A stretch of DNA of 64,000 nt from Pseudomonas putida (GCF_002741075.1 NZ_CP016634.1:698501-762500); one strand, 5' to 3'; shown: positions 1 to 12,268, numbered from the stretch's first letter. Numbers and translations: made by a program. Notes: generated by a model not told the origin, from the sequence alone.

Positions 1-2643
<2,643 letters not shown>

Positions 2644-2921
2644 TGCCAACTCCTTCTGCGCCGGTGCCCGGTCATTCCTGTATCGAGTGTGCGGACTCGC
2701 CACACAGGCCAAGGGGATGCCGGTGTCACCGCTCTGTGACGGTCCGTAGGCAACGGACCTGGCTGAATGGTCAGGGTAGACCGGTTTGCCGGCCCTGACC
2801 CACTTCTGGACAGGTGGGGCGTGTCGCAGGTTCCGATCTTCCTTTATCATCGCCGCCCTGCCGGCGCCAGCCTTGCGCCGGATCAAGGCTGGCGATCCAG
2901 GCCAGCGACGTGGAGTGAAAG
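2644..2921. other. Divergent acnA/rlmM intergenic region
   Basis: This 278-base gap separates the divergent starts of acnA and rlmM and must hold promoters for both. I see no convincing dyad, riboswitch or small ORF. A good ribosome-binding sequence (gtggagtgaaag) lies just before the rlmM ATG at 2922. Confidence 0.4.
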
Positions 2922-3986
2922 ATGAATACCCTGTTCATGCATTGCCGGCCCGGTTTCGAGGGCGAGGTCTGCGCCGAAATCAGCGAACACGCCGCCCTCC
3001 TGGGCATCGCCGGCTACGCCAGGGGCAAGCCGCAGAGCGCCTGTGCCGAGTTCGTCTGTGCCGAGCCCGACGGCGGCGAGCGCTTGATGCGTGAATTGCG
3101 TTTCGAGCGGCTGATCTTCCCGCGCCAGTGGGCCCGCGGAGCGTTTGTCGAGCTGCCGGAGAGCGACCGGATCAGCGTTCTGCTTGAACACCTGGCCGAT
3201 TACCCGGTATTCGGCAGTCTGTGGCTGGAGGTGCTCGACAGCAACGAGGGCAAGGCGCTTTCGACCTTCTGCCGCAAGTTCGAGATGCCACTGCGCAAGG
3301 CGCTGCAGAAGGCCGGGCGCCTGTCGGAGAGTGCCGCAGGGCCGCGCTTGTTGCTCACGTTCATCAGCGGGCGCCGAGTATTCGTCGGGCTGGCCGAGTC
3401 GAACAATTCGGCCCTGTGGCCCATGGGTATCCCGCGGCTGAAGTTCCCCCGTGAAGCGCCCAGCCGCTCGACCCTCAAGCTGGAGGAGGCGTGGCATCAG
3501 TTCATCCCGCGCGAGCAGTGGGACCTGCGCCTGAACGACGACATGACCGGTGTCGACCTGGGCGCCTCGCCAGGCGGCTGGACGTATCAACTGGTCAAGC
3601 GCGGCATGCTGGTGACCGCCATCGACAACGGCCCAATGGCTGAAAGCCTGATGGAAACCGGCTTGGTCCAGCACCTGATGGCTGATGGATTCACCTGGCA
3701 GCCCAAGCAGACCGTGGACTGGATGGTCTGCGACATTGTCGAGAAGCCTGCGCGTACCGCTTCGCTGATCGAAACCTGGCTGGGCGAGGGACTGTGCCGC
3801 GAGGCGGTGGTCAATCTGAAGCTGCCGATGAAGCAGCGCTATGCCGAGGTGCGCCGCCTGCTCGACCGGATCGAGGCAGGCTTCAAGGCGCGCAAGGTCA
3901 AGGTATCGATCGCCTGCAAGCAGCTGTATCACGACCGTGAGGAAGTGACCTGCCACCTGCGTCGGCTGGACCTCAAGCCGCGTTGA
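2922..3986 (+). CDS. rlmM: 23S rRNA C2498 2'-O-ribose methyltransferase RlmM
   Basis: RlmM methylates the ribose of C2498 in 23S rRNA before 50S assembly, using SAM. The 354-residue product has the family's usual length. It has an N-terminal RNA-binding part ([20 protein letters not shown]) and a C-terminal Rossmann methyltransferase domain. The SAM motif [15 protein letters not shown] lies near residues 207-221, followed by acidic motif [11 protein letters not shown] and a conserved lysine region [10 protein letters not shown]. The start at 2922 is preceded by gtggagtgaaag. The gene stands between acnA (divergent) and tusA, about 100 bases downstream. Confidence 0.95.
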   Translation: MNTLFMHCRPGFEGEVCAEISEHAALLGIAGYARGKPQSACAEFVCAEPDGGERLMRELRFERLIFPRQWARGAFVELPESDRISVLLEHLADYPVFGSLWLEVLDSNEGKALSTFCRKFEMPLRKALQKAGRLSESAAGPRLLLTFISGRRVFVGLAESNNSALWPMGIPRLKFPREAPSRSTLKLEEAWHQFIPREQWDLRLNDDMTGVDLGASPGGWTYQLVKRGMLVTAIDNGPMAESLMETGLVQHLMADGFTWQPKQTVDWMVCDIVEKPARTASLIETWLGEGLCREAVVNLKLPMKQRYAEVRRLLDRIEAGFKARKVKVSIACKQLYHDREEVTCHLRRLDLKPR

Positions 3987-3988
3987 GC

Positions 3989-4030
3989 GATGGCAGCCTT
4001 TGCCAGCCTGCCATCGTCGGGCTGGCAAAG
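3989..4030 (+). repeat. Two overlapping dyads between rlmM and tusA
   Basis: Directly after the rlmM stop, an 8-bp stem (3989-3996 with 4008-4015, gatggcag/ctgccatc) overlaps an 11-bp perfect stem (3998-4008 with 4020-4030, ctttgccagcc/ggctggcaaag). The 5' arm of the second lies in the loop of the first, so the RNA would form either hairpin, or a pseudoknot. There is no T-run. It may be a REP-like remnant rather than a terminator. Confidence 0.55.
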
Positions 4031-4087
4031 CCCCTTGGACCCTGCCGCCCGATGCGCGACAATGCCCCATCATTTGTGGAGCCTCCC

Positions 4088-4330
4088 ATGACCGAATTCA
4101 CCCCTGATGCCATCCTCGATGCCACCGGCCTGAACTGCCCGGAGCCGGTGATGATGCTGCACCAGCACGTGCGTGACCTGGCGGCCGGTGGCCTGCTCAA
4201 GGTCATCGCCACCGACCCCTCGACTCGCCGCGATATCCCCAAGTTCTGCAACTTCCTCGGCCACGAACTGCTCGAGCAGCAGGAGCAGGCTGGCACCTAC
4301 CTGTACTGGATCCGCAAGAAGGCCGACTGA
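4088..4330 (+). CDS. tusA: Sulfurtransferase TusA
   Basis: TusA is a small cytosolic sulfur carrier. It takes persulfide sulfur from IscS and passes it on for tRNA 2-thiouridine synthesis and other sulfur pathways. The 80-residue product has the expected size and the CPxP motif GLNCPEPV with the sulfur-binding Cys17, followed by the two-layer beta-alpha fold. The ATG at 4088 was chosen over an upstream in-frame ATG because it gives the family N-terminus [20 protein letters not shown]. pdxB follows 58 bases downstream. Confidence 0.95.
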   Translation: MTEFTPDAILDATGLNCPEPVMMLHQHVRDLAAGGLLKVIATDPSTRRDIPKFCNFLGHELLEQQEQAGTYLYWIRKKAD

Positions 4331-4388
4331 GCCTGGATCGCGCACCGCAATAGGGCCTACACTGCGCTCCCCCTGACAGGAGAGCGCC

Positions 4389-5531
4389 ATGCTGATAGTT
4401 GCCGACGAGAATATCCCGCTGCTCGATGCCTTCTTTGCCGGGTTCGGCGAGATCCGCCGCTATCCCGGCCGCAGCATCGATGCCGCCTGCGTCAAGGACG
4501 CCGATGTGTTGCTGGTGCGTTCGGTGACCCAGGTCGACCGGCGACTGCTCGAAGGCAGCCAGGTACGTTTCGTGGGTACCTGCACCATTGGCACCGATCA
4601 CCTGGATCTGGATTACTTCGCCCACGCGGGCATTCACTGGAGCAGTGCGCCAGGCTGCAACGCCCGTGGCGTGGTGGATTACGTGCTGGGCAGCTTGCTG
4701 ACCCTGGCCGAGTTGGACGGCGCCAAGCTGAGCGAGCGCGTCTATGGAGTGGTCGGGGCAGGGCAGGTCGGCGAGCGCCTGGTGCGTGTGCTGCATGGCC
4801 TGGGCTGGAAAGTGCTGGTCTGCGATCCTCCCCGTCAGGCGCGGGAGGGCGGGGACTTCGTCAGCCTCGACACCCTGCTGGAAACCTGTGACGCAATCAG
4901 CCTGCACACCCCACTGCAGCGCGATGGTGAGCACCCCACCTGGCACCTGCTGGGCGCCGATCAGTTGGCGCGTCTGCGTCCGGGGACCTGGTTGATCAAT
5001 GCCAGCCGTGGCCCGGTGGTGGACAACCATGCCCTGCGCGAACTGCTGCTCGACCGAGAGGATGTGCATGCCGTGCTCGATGTTTGGGAGGGCGAGCCGC
5101 AGGTGAACCTGGACCTGGCTGACCTGTGCACCCTGGCTACGCCGCACATCGCCGGTTACAGCCTGGACGGCAAGCAACGTGGCACGGCGCAGATCTACCA
5201 GGCGTTCTGCCGTTGGCGGGGTGAACCGGAACAGGTGCAATTGGCCGAGCTGTTGCCTGCCCCGGCGCTGGCGCAGATCGATCTGGACGCGAGCTGTGAG
5301 CCGGACTGGGGATTGGCCACCCTATGCCGGGCGGTCTATGACCCCCGTCGGGACGATGCCGATTTTCGTCGCAGCCTCAGTGACGACCCGGCCGAGCAGC
5401 GCGCTGCGTTCGACCTGTTGCGCAAGCACTACCCGCAGCGGCGGGAGATCGAGGGGCTGGCAGTACATCTGCGTGGCGAGGCGCCACAATTGGCGCAGAT
5501 GGTCTGCGCGCTGGGGGGCGTGCTGGTCTGA
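4389..5531 (+). CDS. pdxB: Erythronate-4-phosphate dehydrogenase PdxB
   Basis: PdxB oxidises 4-phosphoerythronate, the second step of DXP-dependent pyridoxal phosphate synthesis. The 380-residue protein is a D-2-hydroxyacid dehydrogenase. It has the NAD-binding motif [13 protein letters not shown] near residues 120-132, the catalytic arginine region [11 protein letters not shown], the glutamate region VLDVWEGEP and the histidine in TPHIAGYS. The C-terminal PdxB dimerisation domain follows ([18 protein letters not shown]). An excellent ribosome-binding sequence, caggagagcgcc, precedes the ATG. Confidence 0.97.
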   Translation: MLIVADENIPLLDAFFAGFGEIRRYPGRSIDAACVKDADVLLVRSVTQVDRRLLEGSQVRFVGTCTIGTDHLDLDYFAHAGIHWSSAPGCNARGVVDYVLGSLLTLAELDGAKLSERVYGVVGAGQVGERLVRVLHGLGWKVLVCDPPRQAREGGDFVSLDTLLETCDAISLHTPLQRDGEHPTWHLLGADQLARLRPGTWLINASRGPVVDNHALRELLLDREDVHAVLDVWEGEPQVNLDLADLCTLATPHIAGYSLDGKQRGTAQIYQAFCRWRGEPEQVQLAELLPAPALAQIDLDASCEPDWGLATLCRAVYDPRRDDADFRRSLSDDPAEQRAAFDLLRKHYPQRREIEGLAVHLRGEAPQLAQMVCALGGVLV

Positions 5532-5554
5532 TTCGGCAGGTTGAAATCGCGGTG

Positions 5555-5625
5555 GTCGATTCGTGGGTGAACCCGCTCCCAGACTCACCGCTGCCCGCGA
5601 ACACGGGCGAAGCCCGTGCCATCCT
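5555..5625. repeat. Degenerate REP-like sequences
   Basis: After pdxB, the stretch ttcgtgggtgaacccgctcc resembles the REP core found at 21417 and 38642. It is followed by an imperfect dyad, cgcgaacacgggcgaagcccg. This looks like a diverged REP pair in a convergent intergenic gap. Confidence 0.5.
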
Positions 5626-5651
5626 TCGCGCTCCGGCATCTACGGGCCTGC

Positions 5652-5681
5652 CAATAAAAAACCGGCGCATGCGCCGGGTTG
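5652..5681 (-). terminator. Terminator of the 57-residue gene
   Basis: Read on the minus strand, a stem ccggcgca/tgcgccgg is followed by a run of six T. It sits just downstream of the small minus-strand gene ending at 5697 and is a plausible rho-independent terminator. It may also act on pdxB from the other side. Confidence 0.75.
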
Positions 5682-5696
5682 TAAGGAATGCTTGGC

Positions 5697-5870
5697 TCAG
5701 GCCTTTTTCACACGTTCGACCCGGCTTTGCTCCAGGTCTTTGCAGGCCTTCTGGATCATCTGCTCGGTGATCGGGATTTCCCGTCCCTGTGCGTCGATGA
5801 TCGAACCACAGACCTGAGGTTGTGGTGGGGTGGGGGCCTTGGGTGTTTCACTGCCATGTTGCAGGCTCAT
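5697..5870 (-). CDS. Small conserved protein, function unknown
   Basis: This is a 57-residue protein starting MSLQHGSETPKAPTPPQPQV. A proline-rich N-terminal half is followed by a compact part (CGSIIDAQGREIPITEQMIQ) and a basic C-terminus ending VERVKKA. The ATG at 5870 was chosen over longer in-frame starts because aggagacaggaa stands just before it. A terminator follows. There is no recognisable domain or signal peptide. I believe small proteins like this occur beside pdxB in other pseudomonads, but I cannot name a function. Confidence 0.75.
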   Translation of the reverse strand: MSLQHGSETPKAPTPPQPQVCGSIIDAQGREIPITEQMIQKACKDLEQSRVERVKKA

Positions 5871-6121
5871 TTCCTGTCTCCTCATCAGGTTCAAGCTCAG
5901 GATAAACCGTTGCCGTGACTGCCTTGTGACACATTCCTGGCGTCGCGACAGGGGTAGTCCACCAGAAAGTTCATGAAAGCTCCAGCTTCGTTTTAGAACG
6001 AAGGCGCATAGGTACTGATCTATGCTCCCTTGCACGGCGTCTCGCTTGTTAACGATGGCTGCAGACTGGGTACAGTTCCGCGCTGTCCGATGAGTGGTAG
6101 GCTGCTGGCTCTTCGCAGTGG

Positions 6122-7897
6122 ATGGCTCCTTTCATGCCTGAACCGGTTTCCATGCGTCAACGTCGGGCCTTGCGCCTGGCTTGGCAGTTCATCCGCCCGT
6201 ACCGCAAGCAGGTCGTGCTGGCTTTGTTGGCATTGGTCGTGACAGCCGCCATCACCTTGTCGATGGGGCAAGGTATCCGCCTGTTGGTGGACCAAGGCTT
6301 CATGACCGGCTCGCCGCAACAGCTCAACCAGACCATCGGCCTTTTCCTGGTGCTGGTGCTGGCCTTGGCGGTCGGTACCTTCAGTCGTTTTTACTTGGTT
6401 TCATGGATCGGCGAGCGTTGCGTGGCGGATATCCGCAGGGCGGTGTTCGATCACTTGCTGGGGCTGCACCCTGGGTTCTTCGAGGACAATCGCAGCTCGG
6501 AGATCCAGTCGCGGCTGACGGCCGACACCACCTTGCTGCAATCGGTCATCGGTTCGTCGCTGTCGATGTTCCTGCGCAACGCCTTGATGGTCGTCGGCGG
6601 TGTAGGGCTGCTGTTTGTAACCAACCCCAAGCTCACCAGCATCGTGGTATTGGCCCTGCCGCTGGTGCTGGCGCCGATCCTGCTGTTTGGCCGGCGGGTG
6701 CGCAGCTTGTCGCGCCAGAGCCAGGATCGGGTCGCGGATGTCGGCAGCTATGTGGCCGAGACTCTGGGTCAGATCAAGACTGTGCAGGCTTACAACCACC
6801 AGCCGCTGGATCGCGAACGCTTCGCCGAGACCGTGGAAGCGGCCTTTGCCGTGGCCCGGCGGCGTATCGCTCAGCGCGCCTGGTTGATCACTTTGGTGAT
6901 CGTGCTGGTGCTGGGCGCGGTGGGGGTGATGCTCTGGGTCGGTGGTATGGACGTGATCGCCGGGCGCATCTCCGGTGGCGAGCTGGCTGCATTCGTGTTT
7001 TACAGCCTGATTGTCGGCAGCGCCTTCGGCACCCTCAGCGAAGTGATGGGCGAGTTGCAGCGCGCGGCAGGTGCGGCTGAGCGCATTGCCGAGTTGCTGG
7101 CGGCTCGCAGTGCGATCCTGGCGCCGGTCCAGGCTGGTGAGGTCTCGGCCTGGCGGGCGAGTGGGCACATCGCGTTGCGGGAGCTGCACTTTGCCTATCC
7201 TTCGCGCCCGGGCGTGGCGGCCATCGATGGTCTGAGCCTGACCATCGAACCAGGACAGACCGTGGCACTGGTCGGGCCGTCCGGTGCTGGCAAGTCGACC
7301 CTGTTCGACTTGCTGCTGCGTTTCTACGAGCTCCAGCAAGGGCAGATCCTGCTCGACGGGCAGGTGATCACGGCGCTGGATCCCTCCTGCTTACGCCGTC
7401 AGTTCGCCCTGGTGGCGCAGAACCCGGCGTTGTTTCGCGGCACCGTGGAGGCCAACATTCGCTATGGTCGACCCGAGGCCAGTCTGGCCGACGTCGAGGC
7501 CGCGGCGCGTAGTGCCTATGCCCATGAGTTCATCGAACAACTGCCCCAGGGTTACCAGACGCCATTGGGGGAGGGCGGTATCGGTTTGTCCGGCGGGCAG
7601 CGTCAGCGTCTGGCGATCGCCCGGGCCTTGCTGGTGGATGCGCCGATTCTCCTGCTTGATGAAGCCACCAGCGCCCTGGATGCCCAGAGTGAATACCTGA
7701 TCCAGCAGGCTTTGCCACAGCTCATGGCCGGGCGCACCACCCTGGTGATCGCCCATCGCCTGGCCACCGTGCAGCATGCCGATCGCATCGCGGTGATCGA
7801 CAAAGGGCGCTTGGTGGCGGTGGGCAGCCATCGGCAACTCATCGAACAAAGCCCGCTCTATGCACGCCTGGCAGCGCTCCAATTCGCATCGGGTTAA
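6122..7897 (+). CDS. MsbA-like ABC exporter (fused permease and ATPase)
   Basis: This 591-residue half-transporter has six predicted membrane helices in the first ~310 residues and a C-terminal nucleotide-binding domain. Walker A is VGPSGAGKSTLFD near residue 383, the signature is LSGGQRQRLAIARAL near 489, Walker B is ILLLDEATSALD, and the switch histidine lies in IAHRLATVQHAD. It should work as a homodimer exporting a lipid or drug across the inner membrane, but the substrate cannot be read from sequence. A second ATG at 6134 is possible; neither start has a strong ribosome-binding site. Confidence 0.92.
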   Translation: MAPFMPEPVSMRQRRALRLAWQFIRPYRKQVVLALLALVVTAAITLSMGQGIRLLVDQGFMTGSPQQLNQTIGLFLVLVLALAVGTFSRFYLVSWIGERCVADIRRAVFDHLLGLHPGFFEDNRSSEIQSRLTADTTLLQSVIGSSLSMFLRNALMVVGGVGLLFVTNPKLTSIVVLALPLVLAPILLFGRRVRSLSRQSQDRVADVGSYVAETLGQIKTVQAYNHQPLDRERFAETVEAAFAVARRRIAQRAWLITLVIVLVLGAVGVMLWVGGMDVIAGRISGGELAAFVFYSLIVGSAFGTLSEVMGELQRAAGAAERIAELLAARSAILAPVQAGEVSAWRASGHIALRELHFAYPSRPGVAAIDGLSLTIEPGQTVALVGPSGAGKSTLFDLLLRFYELQQGQILLDGQVITALDPSCLRRQFALVAQNPALFRGTVEANIRYGRPEASLADVEAAARSAYAHEFIEQLPQGYQTPLGEGGIGLSGGQRQRLAIARALLVDAPILLLDEATSALDAQSEYLIQQALPQLMAGRTTLVIAHRLATVQHADRIAVIDKGRLVAVGSHRQLIEQSPLYARLAALQFASG

Positions 7898-8091
7898 GCG
7901 TGTAGCGAGTTTGTAACATTTCTGTAGCAATTGCCTGAGACTATCTAGCTCAACTGTTGCGTAAGTGCTCGACCTGGCTGCTATCGATTGATGGCAGCTT
8001 TTTTTTGGCCTGCGAACGAAGACAAGGATGTCTTGCGCGGCATTGCCTTCGGCCTGTCGTTTCCCCAAGCCTTGCTCCCGAGATCCTCCCG

Positions 8092-9708
8092 ATGTTGCAT
8101 AAATCCCTCAGAGTGCAAATTCTCACCTTGCTTGGTGGCAGCCTGGTGGCGATGCTGCTGATCGCCCTGGTGTGCTTCCAGTTCCTGTCTGCCAATGTGC
8201 GTGGCTATGCCGAGCTGGTCGATGGCCCGCTGCGTGACTCGCAGTTGATCGACGAGGCCAACCTGCAGTTCAAGATTCAGGTGCAGGAATGGAAAAACGT
8301 GTTGCTGCGTGGTCGTCAGAGCGCCGAGTTGGACAAGTACTGGCAGCAATTCCAGGCCCGGGAACAGCAGGTGCAGCAGTTGCTTGGGCAGTTGATCGAC
8401 ACCCGCGAGGGCGAGCTGAAGACCCGCTTGGAGCACCTGCGCGACAGCCATCGGCAACTGGGTCAGGCCTATGTCCAGGGGCGTGAGGCGTTTTTGGCGG
8501 CAGGCGGTGATCCGGTGGCGGGTGACCAAGCGGTAAAAGGTGTGGACCGCGCCGCCAGTGAGCAAATGAGCGAGCTGGTCGAGCAATTGCGAGCCGATGC
8601 CCGTGAACGCGCGACTCAGCTCAGTGCGGCAGCCGAGCGTACGGTGTGGCTGGGCATGTTGGTGATGCTTGGCTCGGCGGTGCTGGTGGGGCTGTTCAGC
8701 CTCTGGTTGGTCAACCGCAGCCTGGTCGAGCCTATCCGTGGTTTGATCGAGTATGTGGCGCAGTTGAGTCAGGGCCGCTTTGGCGCTCGGGTCGACAGTC
8801 GCCGGCAGGATGAACTCGGGCGTCTGGCCCGTGCCGCCAATACCCTGCGGGACTTCCTGGCCGAGACCGTTGGCCGGCTCAAGGACAACGCCGAGGAACT
8901 GGAAACCGCCAGCGGCCAATTGCGCACCATCGCTGGTGGCATGGCCCGGGGCACGGATGATCAATTCCAGCGCACCGACCAGGTGGCCACGGCGATGCAC
9001 GAGATGTCCGCCACGGCCCAGGAGGTGGCCCGCCACGCTGCCGAGGCGGCTCGGGCGGCAGACGATGCCGACCACAGCGCCCAGGCCGGTGAACAGGTGA
9101 TGCAGGCGACCATCGATATCATTGGCGTGGTCAATCGTGAGATCGCAGGCACGGCCCAGGTGATCCGCGACCTGGAAAGTGACAGCACACGGATCGGCAA
9201 GGTGCTGGAGGTCATTCGTGGCATCGCCGAGCAGACAAACCTGCTGGCGCTCAACGCGGCTATCGAAGCCGCTCGGGCCGGAGAGGCGGGGCGTGGCTTC
9301 GCGGTGGTCGCCGACGAGGTCCGCAGCCTGGCCCAGCGCACGGCGGCGTCGATCGCCGAGATCAATCAGATCATCGAGGCCGTGCAGGTGGGCGCGGTAC
9401 ACGCGGTCAAGGCCATTGAAAGCGGCCAGCGGCGCAGCGAAGAGGGCGCCGAGCAAGTCGAGCAGGCAGGGCAGATGCTGCAGCGCATCACCACGGCGGT
9501 GGAGGCGATCCGCGACATGAACCGGCAAATCGCAACGGCAGCCGAAGAGCAGACCAGCGTGGCTGAGGACATTTCCCGCAACCTGGTGGAGATCACCCGC
9601 ATCGCCACGGCCAACCAACAGGCCGTGCAGCATACCGAGCAGGCGGGTCAGCGCCTGCATGGGTTGTCCGGGCAGTTGGGTGAAGTCACTTCACGTCTGA
9701 GTGCGTGA
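8092..9708 (+). CDS. Methyl-accepting chemotaxis protein
   Basis: This is a 538-residue transmembrane chemoreceptor. It has a first membrane helix at about residues 10-33, a periplasmic helical-bundle sensor region of ~150 residues, a second helix at about 186-208, a HAMP domain ([20 protein letters not shown]), and a cytoplasmic signalling domain whose tip reads [20 protein letters not shown]. The ATG at 8092 gives the usual short N-terminus; a longer in-frame start at 7957 adds about 45 atypical residues. The ligand is unknown. No che genes adjoin it, and it appears monocistronic. Confidence 0.95.
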   Translation: MLHKSLRVQILTLLGGSLVAMLLIALVCFQFLSANVRGYAELVDGPLRDSQLIDEANLQFKIQVQEWKNVLLRGRQSAELDKYWQQFQAREQQVQQLLGQLIDTREGELKTRLEHLRDSHRQLGQAYVQGREAFLAAGGDPVAGDQAVKGVDRAASEQMSELVEQLRADARERATQLSAAAERTVWLGMLVMLGSAVLVGLFSLWLVNRSLVEPIRGLIEYVAQLSQGRFGARVDSRRQDELGRLARAANTLRDFLAETVGRLKDNAEELETASGQLRTIAGGMARGTDDQFQRTDQVATAMHEMSATAQEVARHAAEAARAADDADHSAQAGEQVMQATIDIIGVVNREIAGTAQVIRDLESDSTRIGKVLEVIRGIAEQTNLLALNAAIEAARAGEAGRGFAVVADEVRSLAQRTAASIAEINQIIEAVQVGAVHAVKAIESGQRRSEEGAEQVEQAGQMLQRITTAVEAIRDMNRQIATAAEEQTSVAEDISRNLVEITRIATANQQAVQHTEQAGQRLHGLSGQLGEVTSRLSA

Positions 9709-9716
9709 TCCCGTTC

Positions 9717-9737
9717 GGGGCCGCGATGCGGCCCCCC
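9717..9737 (+). terminator. Hairpin after the chemoreceptor gene
   Basis: A perfect dyad ggggccgc-gat-gcggcccc lies 9 bases after the chemoreceptor stop. There is no T-run, so intrinsic termination is uncertain. Confidence 0.5.
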
Positions 9738-9811
9738 AGTACATCCGGCGGCGCCTGCTCAAGCGCGCAGTGGGGAAACCCGCCATTTCGCCCCTAGTAG
9801 CCTCTTCAATG

Positions 9812-9827
9812 TGGCGGATTGTCGCCA
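9812..9827. promoter_or_regulatory. Candidate activator site upstream of mqo
   Basis: The dyad tggcg-gattgt-cgcca lies about 65 bp before the sigma-54-type -24 box, a usual distance for an enhancer-binding protein. It is short, and no specific regulator can be assigned from it. Confidence 0.3.
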
Positions 9828-9892
9828 GCCAAACCGCTAAAGATGGGCTGCGACCAAACGTCCTGGCTATTAGCCGTTGGTCTTGGCATAAC

Positions 9893-9908
9893 TGGCACAA
9901 CTTCTGCT
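9893..9908 (+). promoter_or_regulatory. Sigma-54 promoter for mqo
   Basis: The sequence tggcacaacttctgct matches the RpoN consensus (TGGCAC-N5-TTGCW) at all but one base. It keeps the required GG-N10-GC spacing. It lies about 200 bases upstream of mqo on the same strand, with no gene between them. Confidence 0.7.
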
Positions 9909-10042
9909 TAAGGGCGAGCCGGGCCAAAGCCCACGGCGATCCTGTCCCGATCCCTCGAAACCCCAGGCGTTGACCTTCAGCGACCCTGCCGGCCAGTTGC
10001 CGCAGGATGCAGCGTCGCCGACGCGAAGGTCGCGTGAGTCAG

Positions 10043-10050
10043 AACAACAA
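10043..10050 (+). promoter_or_regulatory. AANAANAA (Crc/Hfq-type) motif in mqo leader
   Basis: The leader contains aacaacaa, which fits the A-rich motif bound by Hfq with Crc in pseudomonads. It lies 60 bases before the start codon rather than over the ribosome-binding site, so a role in translational repression is only a possibility. Confidence 0.35.
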
Positions 10051-10110
10051 CCGGGCGTGCACAGCAAGGGCAGCGAAAGGCCAGTCACTTCACTTCAATT
10101 GGATTGAATC

Positions 10111-11697
10111 ATGAAAAAAATCCTGCTGACGCTCCTGTGCCTGAGCGTCATCGGTTGCTCCAAGCCCGGTGAACCGGAAAAATCCGTCGACGTCCTGCTG
10201 ATTGGCGGCGGCATCATGAGCGCGAGCCTGGGGACTTACCTCACTGAGCTCGAGCCAAGCTGGAAAGTCGATGTGTACGAGCGCATGGACCAGGTCGCCG
10301 AAGAAAGCTCCAATGCCTGGAACAACGCCGGTACCGGCCACTCTGCCTTTTGCGAGCTGAACTACACCAGCGAAGGCAAGGACGGCAAGATCGACATCAG
10401 CAAGGCGGTCAATGTCAACGAGCAGTTCGAGGTGTCCAAGCAGTTCTGGGCCTATCAGGTCGAGCAGGGCGTGCTGAGCAACCCGAAGACGTTCATCAAC
10501 AATGTGCCGCACATGAGCTTCGTCTGGGGTGAGGAGAACATCGCCTTCCTGCACAAGCGCGTCGAAGCCCTGCAGCACAGCTCGTTGTTCCGCGGCATGG
10601 AGATTTCCGAAGACCACGAGCAGATTCGCAAGTGGGTGCCGATCGTGATGGAAGGCCGTTCGCCTGAACAGCGGGTCGCAGCGACTCGCATGGCCATTGG
10701 CACCGACGTCAACTTTGGTGAGATCACTCGTCAGCTGTTCGCCTCCATGGCCCGCAACCCGAACGTGCAACTGCACCTGCGCCATGAAGTGCGCGACATC
10801 GTGCGCAACGATGACGGCTCCTGGAATGTGGTGGTTGCAGACCTGGCCGATGGCGGCAAGCAGACCCGCGTCAAGGCCAAGTTCGTGTTCATCGGCGCCG
10901 GTGGTGGCGCGCTGAAGCTGTTGCAGAAGTCCGGCATTCCTGAGGCCGAAGGCTATGCAGGCTTCCCGGTAGGTGGGCAGTTCCTGATGACCGACAAACC
11001 GGACATCGTCGCCCGTCACAAGGCCAAGCTGTACGGCAAGGCTTCGGTCGGTGCGCCGCCCATGTCGGTGCCGCACCTCGATACCCGGGTGATCGATGGC
11101 AAGGAGGTGCTGCTGTTTGGCCCGTTCGCGACCTTCTCCACCAAGTACCTGAAGAACGGCTCGCTGCTGGACATGTTCGCGTCGTTGACCAGCCACAACA
11201 TCATGCCGATGATGCACGCCGGTATCGACAACATCGACCTGAGCACCTACCTGATGGGTCAACTGATGCTCAGTTTCGATGACCGCATGAATGCCCTGCG
11301 CGAGTACTTCCCCAACGCCAAGAACGAAGACTGGAAGCTGCTGCAGGCTGGCCAGCGTGTACAGGTGATCAAGAAGGATCCCGAGCACGGCGGCATCCTG
11401 CAGTTCGGTACTGAAGTGGTTGCCTCCCAGGATGGCTCCATCGCAGCGCTGCTGGGCGCCTCGCCAGGTGCCTCCACTGCCGCGCCCATCATGCTGACCG
11501 TGCTGGAGAAGACCTTCAAGGATCGCGTCAAGAGCCCAGAGTGGCAGGCCAAGCTTCAGCAGATCGTGCCGACCTACGGCCAGAAGCTGAACAACAACCT
11601 CGAGCTGACCAACAAGACGCGCGAATGGACCAGCTCGCGCCTGCAGTTGCTGTACGTTCCGGTGCAGCCTGAACAGGCGGTGGTTCAAGCGCAGTGA
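10111..11697 (+). CDS. mqo: Malate:quinone oxidoreductase with lipoprotein-type signal
   Basis: Mqo is an FAD enzyme that oxidises malate to oxaloacetate and passes electrons to the quinone pool. The 528-residue protein shows the FAD-binding motif [17 protein letters not shown] near residues 29-45 and family motifs such as [40 protein letters not shown] and [13 protein letters not shown]. Unusually, the N-terminus is [15 protein letters not shown], a basic start, a hydrophobic stretch and a lipobox VIGC (Cys16). This precedes the FAD domain by about 12 residues, so it is extra to the enzyme. A sigma-54-type promoter lies ~200 bases upstream. A terminator follows. Confidence 0.95.
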   Translation: MKKILLTLLCLSVIGCSKPGEPEKSVDVLLIGGGIMSASLGTYLTELEPSWKVDVYERMDQVAEESSNAWNNAGTGHSAFCELNYTSEGKDGKIDISKAVNVNEQFEVSKQFWAYQVEQGVLSNPKTFINNVPHMSFVWGEENIAFLHKRVEALQHSSLFRGMEISEDHEQIRKWVPIVMEGRSPEQRVAATRMAIGTDVNFGEITRQLFASMARNPNVQLHLRHEVRDIVRNDDGSWNVVVADLADGGKQTRVKAKFVFIGAGGGALKLLQKSGIPEAEGYAGFPVGGQFLMTDKPDIVARHKAKLYGKASVGAPPMSVPHLDTRVIDGKEVLLFGPFATFSTKYLKNGSLLDMFASLTSHNIMPMMHAGIDNIDLSTYLMGQLMLSFDDRMNALREYFPNAKNEDWKLLQAGQRVQVIKKDPEHGGILQFGTEVVASQDGSIAALLGASPGASTAAPIMLTVLEKTFKDRVKSPEWQAKLQQIVPTYGQKLNNNLELTNKTREWTSSRLQLLYVPVQPEQAVVQAQ

Positions 11698-11710
11698 AGA
11701 GGCATTGAAG

Positions 11711-11734
11711 AACGCCCTGCGGGGCGTTTTTCTG
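11711..11734 (+). terminator. mqo terminator
   Basis: The dyad aacgccc-tgc-gggcgtt followed by a T-run stands 13 bases after the mqo stop. It is a typical rho-independent terminator. Confidence 0.85.
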
Positions 11735-11847
11735 TGTCAGCTTTTTCGTGGGGAAAACCACTCCACCGATACGGCGCTGTACTTAGTGCAGTGCCGAACC
11801 TTGGGGGTACCCGCGAAAAAGCAGCGCCGTGATTTTCAGCGCGCAAC

Positions 11848-11874
11848 AAAAAGCCCGCACAAGGCGGGCTTTTT
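11848..11874. terminator. Bidirectional terminator, tRNA-Pro side
   Basis: A-run, aagcccgc-acaag-gcgggctt, T-run. It lies immediately downstream of the minus-strand tRNA gene and can end transcription from either direction. Confidence 0.85.
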
Positions 11875-11887
11875 GAAAATCAGGATT

Positions 11888-11964
11888 TGGTCGGAGAGAC
11901 AGGATTCGAACCTGCGGCCTTCTCGTCCCGAACGAGACGCGCTACCTGGCTGCGCTACACTCCG
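11888..11964 (-). tRNA. tRNA-Pro (CGG)
   Basis: The minus strand folds into a 77-base tRNA with encoded CCA. The acceptor 5' arm is cggagtg, the anticodon stem-loop tctcg-ttcggga-cgaga puts anticodon CGG at its centre, and the T arm is gcagg-ttcgaat-cctgt. The acceptor stem contains one U-U mismatch at the sixth pair. The plus-strand reading frame across it is antisense and spurious. Confidence 0.95.
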
Positions 11965-12046
11965 ATGAACAAAATCCTACTGCATCGTATTTTTCAACGC
12001 AAGCCCTTGTTGCGAAAAGGAGGTTTGCAAAAAAGGGCCTGTCAAA

Positions 12047-12268
12047 TCACAGCTCTTTGACCGTGCGGATCTGGTCTTTGTTGACGCGAGTGCGCTTGCC
12101 ATCGAGCTGTTCGAATTCGTAGAAACCGGAGTCCTCGTCATAGGAAGGGGTATCCACTGCCTGGATCTCGCGGCCGTCGTTCAGCGTGATGACGGTCGGC
12201 GATGCACACCCGGCCAGGGCACCCAGGCCGAGGGCGAGCAGGAAGGCGGAAAGGGTCCGTTGAATCAT
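12047..12268 (-). CDS. YgdI/YgdR-type small lipoprotein
   Basis: This 73-residue protein has a lipoprotein signal (MIQRTLSAFLLALGLGALAG-C, lipobox LAGC, acylated Cys21). It is followed by a short beta-rich domain with TVITLNDGREIQAVDTP and an FEFEQL-like segment (FYEFEQLDGKRTRVNKDQI). This fits the YgdI/YgdR family of small Sm-like-fold envelope lipoproteins, whose function is unknown. It is monocistronic, between tRNA-Pro and the divergent moaB. Confidence 0.85.
   Translation of the reverse strand: MIQRTLSAFLLALGLGALAGCASPTVITLNDGREIQAVDTPSYDEDSGFYEFEQLDGKRTRVNKDQIRTVKEL

Noticed and set aside
9709..10110. CrcZ/CrcY-type small RNA gene
   Set aside because: Despite the sigma-54-type promoter, only one AANAANAA motif is present and mqo follows directly, so a leader of mqo is the simpler reading.
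11705..11968. 87-codon frame across the tRNA-Pro gene
   Set aside because: The [15 protein letters not shown] segment is the well-known spurious translation of an antisense tRNA.
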